IMG/VR virus record: IMGVR_UViG_3300028837_001591
Coordinates: 1 to 46,497 of that record
Direction: 5' to 3' (one strand)
DNA length: 46,497 nt
Origin: a virus
Positions 22,679 to 30,269 of this stretch are shown here, piece after piece. The notes below the pieces were generated by a model. It was not told the origin of the DNA. It did no database searches and worked only from the letters and a program-made list of their open reading frames with translations. Each line of letters begins with the position of its first letter. The stretch's first letter is position 1. The position numbers were made by a program, and so were the translations under genes.

Positions 22679-24831
22679 AACGCCTAATCGTATTTTTATT
22701 ATTATGTACGACTGTGTTCGGTGCCGATTACGAGCCGTACCCGATATATAATATGAAGGGGGGAATGGTCACAAGCCGGGAGCCGTGGTTATTGGCCAAG
22801 GACGAATTTGAACTCCTTGAGAACTGTCACTTGAAGGACGGGGTATTAGAGAAAAGAAGGGGATACACCGATTTCGGCCAGATGCTTGAGGCCGATACCG
22901 CGTCGAAAGACCCCTGCCTTTTATCTAATCCGATAATGGGGATATTCAACTGGTATTCCGGTGACACAGAGCAATTGATAATAATGAACCAGGACCGCGT
23001 GGCAAAGTATGAAACATCCCGTGTTCAACAAATAACTGTTACGAGTGTAGCCGATATCGCCGGCGGCGATGTAAGGTGTACTACCTCGACAACGCACGGA
23101 CTCGCTGTGGGCGATATGATAACCTACACTACAACATCCGGCAAAGACTTAGATGGCATTTATGACGTGACCGGGGTAAACGCCGGCAACAAGACCTTTG
23201 ATATTACGGCTACTTATAGCGGCACATCGGGAGGCACGTTGAACCAGGAGCCTTTTAACGACCTCACTACGTCAAAGATAAAATTCACATACCACAACGA
23301 TTATGATGACCCTACCAATAATACGGTCCAGGCCCACACACTTATTGTCGGCGACACACTGACGGGCGCTACATCGAACGCCACTGCTACGGTTATCACA
23401 ATAACCGTCGATACCGGTTCATGGGCGGCGAATACGGCTTGCGGCACGATTCACCTGTCCGATATCGACACCGGGTCAGACCAGACAGGGACGTTTGAAG
23501 ATGAAAACATAACGGACGGTTCGAATATAGTCGGTCATGTATGGGGCGATTCGGACGATGAGGAGTTTACCGGCGACAACACGGATTTTTTTTGGGTCGA
23601 GAACTGGAAAGAAATTTCGTACATAACAAACAACAACGATGCAATACAGAAGTATGACGGCGACTATAACACGCTCACACAATTAAATATAGACCTCGAT
23701 GTAGAGGGTGGCTCGTACAATGATATTACGAGATGCCGCTTAATCTTCGCCATAAAGAGCCGGCTCGTACTATTTGATATTGACGACACCGGCACTACTT
23801 ACAGGTCGAGGGCGAGATGGTGCGAAATAAATGACCCGTACACGTGGAAGAATGCAAGTTATATTGACGCCCCGACAGATGAATGGATAATCGCCGCCGA
23901 TTTTCTCGGTGATGATTTGATAGTCTTTTTTGAGCGGAGTATCTGGAAGTTTTCTTACACCGGCGACGCCGACTATCCGTTCCGGTGGGACAAGATAGAT
24001 GCGGTCGAAGGATGTTATGCCACGATGAGCCTTATCCCCTTTTCCGATGAGATTTTCGGGGTTGGCGCAACCAGGATGATAGGCACGGACGGACGCGAGG
24101 CATATACGGTAGACGACAAAATCCCTGAGTTCGTAATGGGTTGGGTAGCCGAATCCGCCCCTTACTGCTACGGTCTTGTCCTCGAAGAAGAAAGGCAGGC
24201 TTGGGTATCATATACATCCACAAGCGCCTCTGCGAACGCGGACGGCAATAAATATTCCGATAGCGCCCTTGTCCTGAATTACGAGGACAACTGTTTCGCT
24301 ACTTACACTTTACCCATCCACACGCTCGGCTATTCCAGCCTCGAATCCGATTTGACATGGAACGACGTTACGGACGCATGGGAAGATATCGACTGGGCCT
24401 GGAACGACAAAAGCATACAGGCCGGCTATCCAACTACATTGATGGGATCACAGGATGGCTTCGTATATAAATTAAATTTCAAAAGCAGCGACGACGGTTC
24501 GGATATTGAGTTTAACGCGACAACGGGCAGGTGGAACCCTTACCCGTTCGGGCAGTCACGTTTGGGATGGGTTGATTTTCTTGTCGATCGCGATTCGGGT
24601 GCCTCTTTCGATGTGAAATTCTATCTCAATTCCGAGGCCACGTCATACCAGACATCTTCTATAAGCTGTACGGAGTCCGGTACGTCGAGAGATAAAGTCT
24701 GGAAAAGGGCTAATTGCGGGGCTGTCGGAGACTTTCACCGTATTAACATAACAAACGATGCCTCAAATAACCGACCAAGGATTCATGCTATTGTGGCCTA
24801 TTTCAAGAAAGCGGGACACCTCGACTTATGA
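22675..24831 (+). CDS. Tail nozzle / DNA-stabilisation (gp10-like) protein with signal peptide, 718 aa
   Basis: N-terminus MKRLIVFLLLCTTVFGADY is a Sec signal. The mature protein then opens as expected for podoviral nozzle/stabilisation proteins: PIYNMKGGMVTSREPWLLAK, ENCHLKDGVLEKRRGYTDFG, then 'MGIFNW' and 'DRVAKY'. Later blocks (KEISYITNNNDAIQKYDG, RLVLFDIDD, NDPYTWKNASYID, 'VFFERSIWKF') also fit beta-propeller nozzle proteins. An inserted module around residues 130-280 shares the 'GDTLTGATSNATATVI' pattern with the 20289 protein. I chose ATG 22675 because the upstream in-frame extension overlaps the small membrane gene. Confidence 0.7.
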   Translation: MKRLIVFLLLCTTVFGADYEPYPIYNMKGGMVTSREPWLLAKDEFELLENCHLKDGVLEKRRGYTDFGQMLEADTASKDPCLLSNPIMGIFNWYSGDTEQLIIMNQDRVAKYETSRVQQITVTSVADIAGGDVRCTTSTTHGLAVGDMITYTTTSGKDLDGIYDVTGVNAGNKTFDITATYSGTSGGTLNQEPFNDLTTSKIKFTYHNDYDDPTNNTVQAHTLIVGDTLTGATSNATATVITITVDTGSWAANTACGTIHLSDIDTGSDQTGTFEDENITDGSNIVGHVWGDSDDEEFTGDNTDFFWVENWKEISYITNNNDAIQKYDGDYNTLTQLNIDLDVEGGSYNDITRCRLIFAIKSRLVLFDIDDTGTTYRSRARWCEINDPYTWKNASYIDAPTDEWIIAADFLGDDLIVFFERSIWKFSYTGDADYPFRWDKIDAVEGCYATMSLIPFSDEIFGVGATRMIGTDGREAYTVDDKIPEFVMGWVAESAPYCYGLVLEEERQAWVSYTSTSASANADGNKYSDSALVLNYEDNCFATYTLPIHTLGYSSLESDLTWNDVTDAWEDIDWAWNDKSIQAGYPTTLMGSQDGFVYKLNFKSSDDGSDIEFNATTGRWNPYPFGQSRLGWVDFLVDRDSGASFDVKFYLNSEATSYQTSSISCTESGTSRDKVWKRANCGAVGDFHRINITNDASNNRPRIHAIVAYFKKAGHLDL

Positions 24832-26414
24832 GAAAAACTATAATCATATTTCTGCTATTAACAGGTATCTGCCGGGCCACTTTGATTGAGAGGGTCAGGG
24901 AAACCGAGCGGTTCAAGACCTACGAAGATGAAGATGACCTCATAAAATATCTGAAGGACCTCGTTGTATGGAACGAAAAGACATATAGCGATGTTGCCGG
25001 ACGGGTCAACTGGCTTATTGACAGGGATGAATTTGGCGCCGGCGTTAAGCTCATAGGGGACGAAGAAAGCGTTATCTGGTATAACGGTGATTATACATGG
25101 GCGGAGAAAGCAAGTGGTTCACTTGCCGCAAGTTATGTAATAATCAAGCCCCCGGATATAGGGGCTACCGGCAAGCAATTAACTGTTTCGGTATCCGGGA
25201 CCACGGGTACAATGAGCTGGGAGGACCCCGGCGGTATCGGTGGTGTGGGCGATATCGATGCTGTGGGCGATGCAACATCCGGCTCTGCTTTTACCGTTAC
25301 AGGCGCGGGAAACAGTTTATGGTTTGAGGGTTCTACGGCCGATGGTATCGAAACGATTTTAACCGCAGCCGACCCTACCGGTACTGACAAGACAATTACC
25401 CTGCCGAACATAACGGGCACGGTCATACTTTCCGGTCATTCATTGACCGGTGATGTTACGGGGACTGCCGGGGCGGCGGCGACAACAGCGTTATCATTGA
25501 ACGGCGATTGTGTTGACGAAAACCATATCGCCGACAACGGTATTGATTCTGAGCACTACAACGACGACTCAATAGATGCCGAACACATAAACACTATTAC
25601 CTGCGGCACAAACTGCACATGGGACGCTGCGAACGACGAGGTTGATGTTGATGACGCCTTTGTAAAGAACAGTGAAGCCGATACTATGGCAGGCGACTTG
25701 ACTTTTGATAATACCGCAACCCAAGACTGGTTATGGACCGGAAGTTTCGCAAGTCTGGCTTTACAGGCCCAAAGCGCCGCAACTGCTGCGAGATTTCAAC
25801 TTTACTCTAAAGACGGTGATGAGACTGACGATATTCTGTACGAGGTTTACACGGATGGTGCACCTGGGGAGATTGATAACTCTCAGTGGATGCGACAGGG
25901 CTGGAACCAGACTGAGGGAGCGTTTCGGATTGAAGTAGGGAAAAGCGGGACCGGTTCGAATAAAAGCCTTGAAATAGTAACTACCAACGAGCTACGTTTA
26001 GAACCAGCAGCCATATTATATTTGAGTGGTGGAGCCGTATATTCAACGACTATCGAAGAAGATGAAACAGCCGAATCTGCGAATATGCACATCAGTAACG
26101 CCGGTAAAATATACAAAAGCGTATCAGGCCGCGGGTACAAAACAAATATAGTGTACCTGACAGAAGGGGAAGCGTCTTTTGTTCTCGACTTAAAGCCGCG
26201 CAAATTTAACAGTCGATGTGCAGGCGATGACAAGAAAAAAGACTTTTACGGGTTCATTGCCGATGAGGTAGCTGCTGTGTGTCCACAGGCGGCGAGATAT
26301 GACCCCAACGGTGTACCGGACGGCTACGATGACAGGTTTATTTTAGCTGCTCTTGTAAAAACAGTACAAGAGCAAGAGGCAAGAATAAGGATACTTGAAG
26401 AAAAGATAAAATGA
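24828..26414 (+). CDS. Tail fibre with signal peptide and C-terminal S74 self-cleaving chaperone domain, 528 aa
   Basis: The start overlaps the previous stop (ATGA). N-terminus MRKTIIIFLLLTGICRA is signal-like. The middle has fibre repeats typical of trimeric spikes ('TLPNITGTVILSGHSLTGDV', then 'AATTALSLNGDCVDENHIAD'). The last ~100 residues fit the intramolecular chaperone/peptidase S74 domain: SGRGYKTNIVYL in place of 'SD.RLKTNI', 'LKPRKFN', 'YGFIADEVAAVCPQ', 'DRFILAALVKTVQEQEARI' and a final coiled coil. Such domains trimerise the fibre and then cut themselves off. The phage receptor-binding role is inferred. Confidence 0.75.
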   Translation: MRKTIIIFLLLTGICRATLIERVRETERFKTYEDEDDLIKYLKDLVVWNEKTYSDVAGRVNWLIDRDEFGAGVKLIGDEESVIWYNGDYTWAEKASGSLAASYVIIKPPDIGATGKQLTVSVSGTTGTMSWEDPGGIGGVGDIDAVGDATSGSAFTVTGAGNSLWFEGSTADGIETILTAADPTGTDKTITLPNITGTVILSGHSLTGDVTGTAGAAATTALSLNGDCVDENHIADNGIDSEHYNDDSIDAEHINTITCGTNCTWDAANDEVDVDDAFVKNSEADTMAGDLTFDNTATQDWLWTGSFASLALQAQSAATAARFQLYSKDGDETDDILYEVYTDGAPGEIDNSQWMRQGWNQTEGAFRIEVGKSGTGSNKSLEIVTTNELRLEPAAILYLSGGAVYSTTIEEDETAESANMHISNAGKIYKSVSGRGYKTNIVYLTEGEASFVLDLKPRKFNSRCAGDDKKKDFYGFIADEVAAVCPQAARYDPNGVPDGYDDRFILAALVKTVQEQEARIRILEEKIK

Positions 26415-27745
26415 ACGTTAAAATTTTATTTATCTCGAACTCTGGAGAGGGGCTACCGATAGCATACAGGCTTCGCAGGGAAGGGGCCGATGCGCAGATA
26501 TACGTACACAATCCCCAATACCGGATAAATTACGAGGGCATTGTCCCGAAGGTCGGGATAAGCGGCTTGAAAAAGGCCGTCAAGTCGGCGGGAATAATCG
26601 TATTTGATATTACTCACCCGAACGAACGGAAGAAGCATGATATGGTCATGTTGAAGTTGTTCGGTATCAAGGCGAGTTCATCCTCTGTTTTCGGAGCGGT
26701 TGCGGACAAACTAAAGGAAAGCCACAAAGTAATAGGGGCGTCAAGAGTTACGGAGAGCCGCGAACTGGAACGGGAGACAGGGATAAAAATCGCCAAAAAG
26801 ATAGGTTTTGCGATACCGGAATACCACAAGTTTCGTTCATTGAACGAAGGTCTGAAATTTCTGAAAAGCCGTAAGGATTTATGGGTATTCAAGCCGGATA
26901 ACAACCAGGACCTGGATTTGACTTACGTAGAGAAATTCACCGGTGAACTTGCCATGAAGATGTCGGGCGAATGGCAGCAGAGGATAGGGGACGAATGCAA
27001 ATATATTTTGCAGCAGAAAATTGAAGGAGCCGAGGTATCTACAGAAGTATGGGTGGGGCCGAATGGGCCAGAACATTTCAATAGAACCATTGAGGATAAA
27101 AAGTTGATGACTGGCAATATCGGCCCCGCCATTGGTTCCCAATCGAACACTGTATGGACAGAGAACGATTTGGAATCTATCGGAATCCCCGAACTGATGA
27201 AAATGGCCGCATATTTGAAAGCAAACGACTATCTCGGACCCTGCGATGCCAACCTTATAATAAATAACAACACACCGTATTTTCTCGAATGGAGTCCGCG
27301 TTTCGGGTATGACGCTATCTACTGTTTGTTTGAACTCATAAAAGGAAAACTGACTGACTTTTTTGAAAAGGATTTCAATGTCGATTTTCACGCTGGGTAT
27401 GCAGCTTCGCAGAGATTGACCATCCCGCCGTTTCCTTACGCAAGCCCGAAACTCCGTTCTGAATTTGCCAAAGATGTCACTATCTTTGGCGACCTGGCCA
27501 AAATGCCGCGGTTCTGGGCTCAGGATGTTTACCAGAACGCCGGTCATTTGGCTTGTGCAGGGGCCGATGGAATTTTAGGGGTAGTATCCGGTCGTGGCGA
27601 TTCGTTAGGCAAAGCATGGGGTCAGGTGTACGGCGCCGTAGACAGGATGAAGGTATGCTCTTATCTCCAGTATCGCACCGATGGTTTCAAGTCCGCCGAG
27701 AAGCGGATGTCAATTTTTAATAAGCAAAGGAGAAAAAGTGCCTAA
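26411..27745 (+). CDS. ATP-grasp ligase related to phosphoribosylamine-glycine ligase, 444 aa
   Basis: Coupled to the fibre gene by ATGA. The fold elements resemble PurD-type ATP-grasp enzymes: N-terminal NVKILFISNSGEGLPIAYRL, ATP-binding Lys161 (WVFKPD), 'QQKIEGAEVSTEVWV' at 201-215, 'GNIGPAIGSQ' at ~236-244 (like GNTGGMG) and the metal-binding end LGPCDANLI...FLEWSPRFG, with Asp279, Glu293 and Ser295 where Asn is usual. PurD makes glycinamide ribonucleotide, but the tail-module setting and the divergence point instead to ligation of a small molecule or amino acid to a virion or host surface component. That substrate is inference. Confidence 0.7.
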   Translation: MNVKILFISNSGEGLPIAYRLRREGADAQIYVHNPQYRINYEGIVPKVGISGLKKAVKSAGIIVFDITHPNERKKHDMVMLKLFGIKASSSSVFGAVADKLKESHKVIGASRVTESRELERETGIKIAKKIGFAIPEYHKFRSLNEGLKFLKSRKDLWVFKPDNNQDLDLTYVEKFTGELAMKMSGEWQQRIGDECKYILQQKIEGAEVSTEVWVGPNGPEHFNRTIEDKKLMTGNIGPAIGSQSNTVWTENDLESIGIPELMKMAAYLKANDYLGPCDANLIINNNTPYFLEWSPRFGYDAIYCLFELIKGKLTDFFEKDFNVDFHAGYAASQRLTIPPFPYASPKLRSEFAKDVTIFGDLAKMPRFWAQDVYQNAGHLACAGADGILGVVSGRGDSLGKAWGQVYGAVDRMKVCSYLQYRTDGFKSAEKRMSIFNKQRRKSA

Positions 27746-28211
27746 ACCCGAAGAACTTAAATTTGTCCGAATGTTCGATTTTCGCTGCATACCACGCGGA
27801 TTATTTGAGCAGACCAAAGAATTGGAAGATGACGAGATTGACCGGATATACACATTCGGTTCGACTTTCGTAGCGAGTCCGCTCACCTTGCTTTATGTTC
27901 TTATCGACTCCACCAATATAATAAAAGGCGTTCTTTGGGCCGAAATCAATCTTATAAACGCAGTCATATTTATCAGGTTTTTTTCCGTCTATAAGGAATA
28001 TCAATCATCCAAAGGCGAATTGCTGAACAAGGCGAAAGACTTCTTGTTCGGGTTGAAAATGGGGTCGGGGCTGAAAAAAGAAATACATTTTTTAACTACG
28101 AGGCCGCAGGCTTATAAGAAAATAGGAGCAAGGCGCTCAAAAAACGTAAGAATGGAGATAGACAATGTTCAAATCCCTAAAGACAAGAGACCAGACGACA
28201 AAGATTCATAG
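27738..28211 (+). CDS. Putative GNAT-like internal/tail protein, 157 aa
   Basis: GTG start at 27738 with SD AAAGGAG, overlapping the ATP-grasp stop. The layout resembles small phage GNAT-like proteins found beside internal virion proteins: an N-terminal 'FVRMFDFRCIPRGLFEQ', a beta-hairpin stretch 'SPLTLLYVLIDSTNIIKGVLW', 'INAVIFIRFFSVYKEY' and a terminal 'FLTTRPQAYKKIGARRSKN', which is the kind of 'R..ay.r~G~' ending seen in acetyltransferase folds. No acetyl-CoA loop is obvious, so activity is doubtful. Confidence 0.45.
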   Translation: MPKPEELKFVRMFDFRCIPRGLFEQTKELEDDEIDRIYTFGSTFVASPLTLLYVLIDSTNIIKGVLWAEINLINAVIFIRFFSVYKEYQSSKGELLNKAKDFLFGLKMGSGLKKEIHFLTTRPQAYKKIGARRSKNVRMEIDNVQIPKDKRPDDKDS

Positions 28212-29166
28212 AGCCGGATATATTTTTCAGGTTGACCCTGGCAATCTTTTCGGTCGTTTCGACTTATTCGGCGGCGGCGGTTCAAGTAGTCCCCAACAGG
28301 TTCCGAGGTACACTCCCCAGCAAACGGAATTACTTCGTTCGCTCATCGGTGATATTCTTTTGCCACAAATGGGACAGGGGATAACACCTTACGGCGGCGA
28401 CCGTGTGGCCGGGATAAATCCCCTGCAGGAGCAATCCTACAATATGGCCGGCGGTTATGCGCCGGGGGTACAGGCCGGGCTGGAGGGGTTCGGCCAATAT
28501 GACCCTTCGCAAGCCGGTCAGATTATGGGAATGGGGCAGCAGGGCCTTAGTAATATAATGGAGCCCTTCGACCCGACAAGTACGCAGGAGGCGTGGCATG
28601 CCAATATGCGCCCGGCTTTCGACATGTGGAAAGACGAAATCGTGCCAGAAATTAAAGAACATGGCGTAGCTATGACGGGAACCGGTTCTGCCGGCGGAAT
28701 CGGCAGGGACATTGCAAGAAGCGGTAGTGACCTTGCAACGAGCCAGAACGCTATGCTTGCCAACGCATTGTACGGTGGAGAACAGGCCCACTTAGGCCGT
28801 CAGCAGACCGGTGTAAATCAGTCTATGGGTATGGCACAAATGCCCGGTCAAATTGCGTCCTTAAACCAGCAATTAGCTGCGATGGGTTTAGGGCAAATGG
28901 CGGGTATGGGTGGCGAGCAAAGGGGTATCGGGCAGCAATTCCTAACCGCCGACCAGCAAAGATGGGGCGAAGCACAGCCATATCAGAACCCGTGGTTACG
29001 ACACGTACCTACTGCATTAGGCGCTTCGGCGTTCGACACGGTTATCGGGCAGGAAGATCCGAGCATGATGAGCCAGATGGCTCCATATGCTATGGCCGCG
29101 GCTTTAGCTGGGCCGGGGGCGGCGGCAGGGGGGTCAAGTTTAATGGCGCTTTTGGCTGGTATATGA
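28165..29166 (+). CDS. Gly/Gln/Met-rich internal or tail protein, 333 aa
   Basis: Overlaps the end of the previous gene by 47 bases. The sequence is rich in Gly, Met, Gln and Ala (GGGGSSSPQQVPRYTPQQTE, MGMAQMPGQIASLNQQLAAMG) with amphipathic helices and a hydrophobic Ala/Gly-rich end. This composition is typical of podoviral internal virion/ejection proteins that lie upstream of the very large internal protein gene. No enzyme motif. Confidence 0.6.
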   Translation: MFKSLKTRDQTTKIHRAGYIFQVDPGNLFGRFDLFGGGGSSSPQQVPRYTPQQTELLRSLIGDILLPQMGQGITPYGGDRVAGINPLQEQSYNMAGGYAPGVQAGLEGFGQYDPSQAGQIMGMGQQGLSNIMEPFDPTSTQEAWHANMRPAFDMWKDEIVPEIKEHGVAMTGTGSAGGIGRDIARSGSDLATSQNAMLANALYGGEQAHLGRQQTGVNQSMGMAQMPGQIASLNQQLAAMGLGQMAGMGGEQRGIGQQFLTADQQRWGEAQPYQNPWLRHVPTALGASAFDTVIGQEDPSMMSQMAPYAMAAALAGPGAAAGGSSLMALLAGI

Positions 29167-29167
29167 T

Positions 29168-29515
29168 ATGGTTGCCGTAATTCTCATATTTTCAGGTATT
29201 GTAATTCGTTTGATTGCAATTAAGCAATTAAGGACAGATTTCAAACTTGAATTAACGCAACCTAATCGAATTGTAACAAGCGGGATTTTTAAGTTTATGA
29301 GACATCCTTCATATTTTGGCAGTTTATTGATTATCTTGGGATTGACCATCCTGAAACCTGTGTTTGGAATAATGGCATTAAGCATTTGGTTTTTTTTGTC
29401 TCGCATAGTTAATGAGGAACAGATACTACACAATTATCCCGAATACCAAAAGTATAAAAAGAAAGTCGGGATTTTTTGGCCGAAAAGGAGTAAGCGAAAT
29501 GGCGACAATAGTTGA
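29168..29515 (+). CDS. ICMT/PEMT-type membrane methyltransferase-like protein, 115 aa
   Basis: Shows the signature of the isoprenylcysteine carboxyl methyltransferase / phospholipid methyltransferase superfamily: SGIFKFMRHPSYFG at 38-51 (RHPxYxG) and NEEQILHNYPEYQKY at 82-96 (EE..L...Y..Y), with three hydrophobic segments around them. Members methylate carboxyls, lipids or small hydrophobic amines with SAM. It is shorter than usual, lacking the first membrane segments. The gene is markedly AT-rich next to GC-richer virion genes, so it looks like a recent host-derived insertion (moron). The substrate is unknown. Confidence 0.7.
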   Translation: MVAVILIFSGIVIRLIAIKQLRTDFKLELTQPNRIVTSGIFKFMRHPSYFGSLLIILGLTILKPVFGIMALSIWFFLSRIVNEEQILHNYPEYQKYKKKVGIFWPKRSKRNGDNS

Positions 29516-30269
29516 AACCAAAAGGGACGTAAATGCACAGAACATACAATATATGATGATGCTGGCGCGTGTATTGGGTGACAGGATGGATGCGGCGCAG
29601 CAGCAGAAAAATATGTCTGCGTTCGCCCAGAGCCTTGACCCCGAACCGACATCGACGATCAATGCACAGAGGCTTATGAGCGACCAGGGCTTCGATGCCT
29701 TGAGGAGTAATGTACTGGAAGGTACACCCGCCACGTTCGGCCAGCAACCCGGCCAACCATTGACAAGGATGCAGATGCTACAAAAAGCATTGTTACACGG
29801 AATACCACCAAGAGACGCTACAGGTATGATAAATGCAATGCAACCGGTATTAAAGAGCCCGAAAAAAGCAACCCTGTCTGACCATAAACTCAGGCTCATT
29901 GAAAAGAGGCTTGCAGCCAACCCGGACTTTGAAGGAACTCCCGAGCATTTGAGATTATTGGGGGTGTCCCCGCTAAAAGCAGAAACACCGGAAGAAAAGC
30001 TGAAAAGACTTCAAGCGCTTAGGAAATCAGCAGCAGGACAATACTACGGCATTGAGGGCGGTAACGCACAGCCACTTTTCCCCAAAGTTTACGAGTACAC
30101 CAACAAGGAGATTGCAAAACTCCCGATGTTCACAAACGAACCGGAAAAGATAGATATTAGACCGAAGGCTGGCCTTACCCCCACACCCAAAACACAAGGA
30201 GAATACGATGCCCTTCCAGTGGGCGCTGAGTTCATAGACACCGATGGGAAAAAGAAAAGGAAGCGATAA
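29499..30269 (+). CDS. Helical internal virion protein, 256 aa
   Basis: ATG 29499 behind AAAAGGAGTAAGCGAA; the upstream in-frame extension overlaps the methyltransferase and is not used. N-terminus NAQNIQYMMMLARVLGDRMD and Gln-rich helices, then Lys-rich helices around 'SDHKLRLIEKRLAANPDFEG', ending in a basic KKKRKR tail. Likely an ejection or internal core protein by composition and its place between two such genes. No enzymatic motif. Confidence 0.55.
   Translation: MATIVETKRDVNAQNIQYMMMLARVLGDRMDAAQQQKNMSAFAQSLDPEPTSTINAQRLMSDQGFDALRSNVLEGTPATFGQQPGQPLTRMQMLQKALLHGIPPRDATGMINAMQPVLKSPKKATLSDHKLRLIEKRLAANPDFEGTPEHLRLLGVSPLKAETPEEKLKRLQALRKSAAGQYYGIEGGNAQPLFPKVYEYTNKEIAKLPMFTNEPEKIDIRPKAGLTPTPKTQGEYDALPVGAEFIDTDGKKKRKR

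Noticed and set aside
26879-27547. 222-residue minus-strand open frame
   Set aside because: Complete shadow of the ATP-grasp gene, whose motifs are clear in the plus frame.
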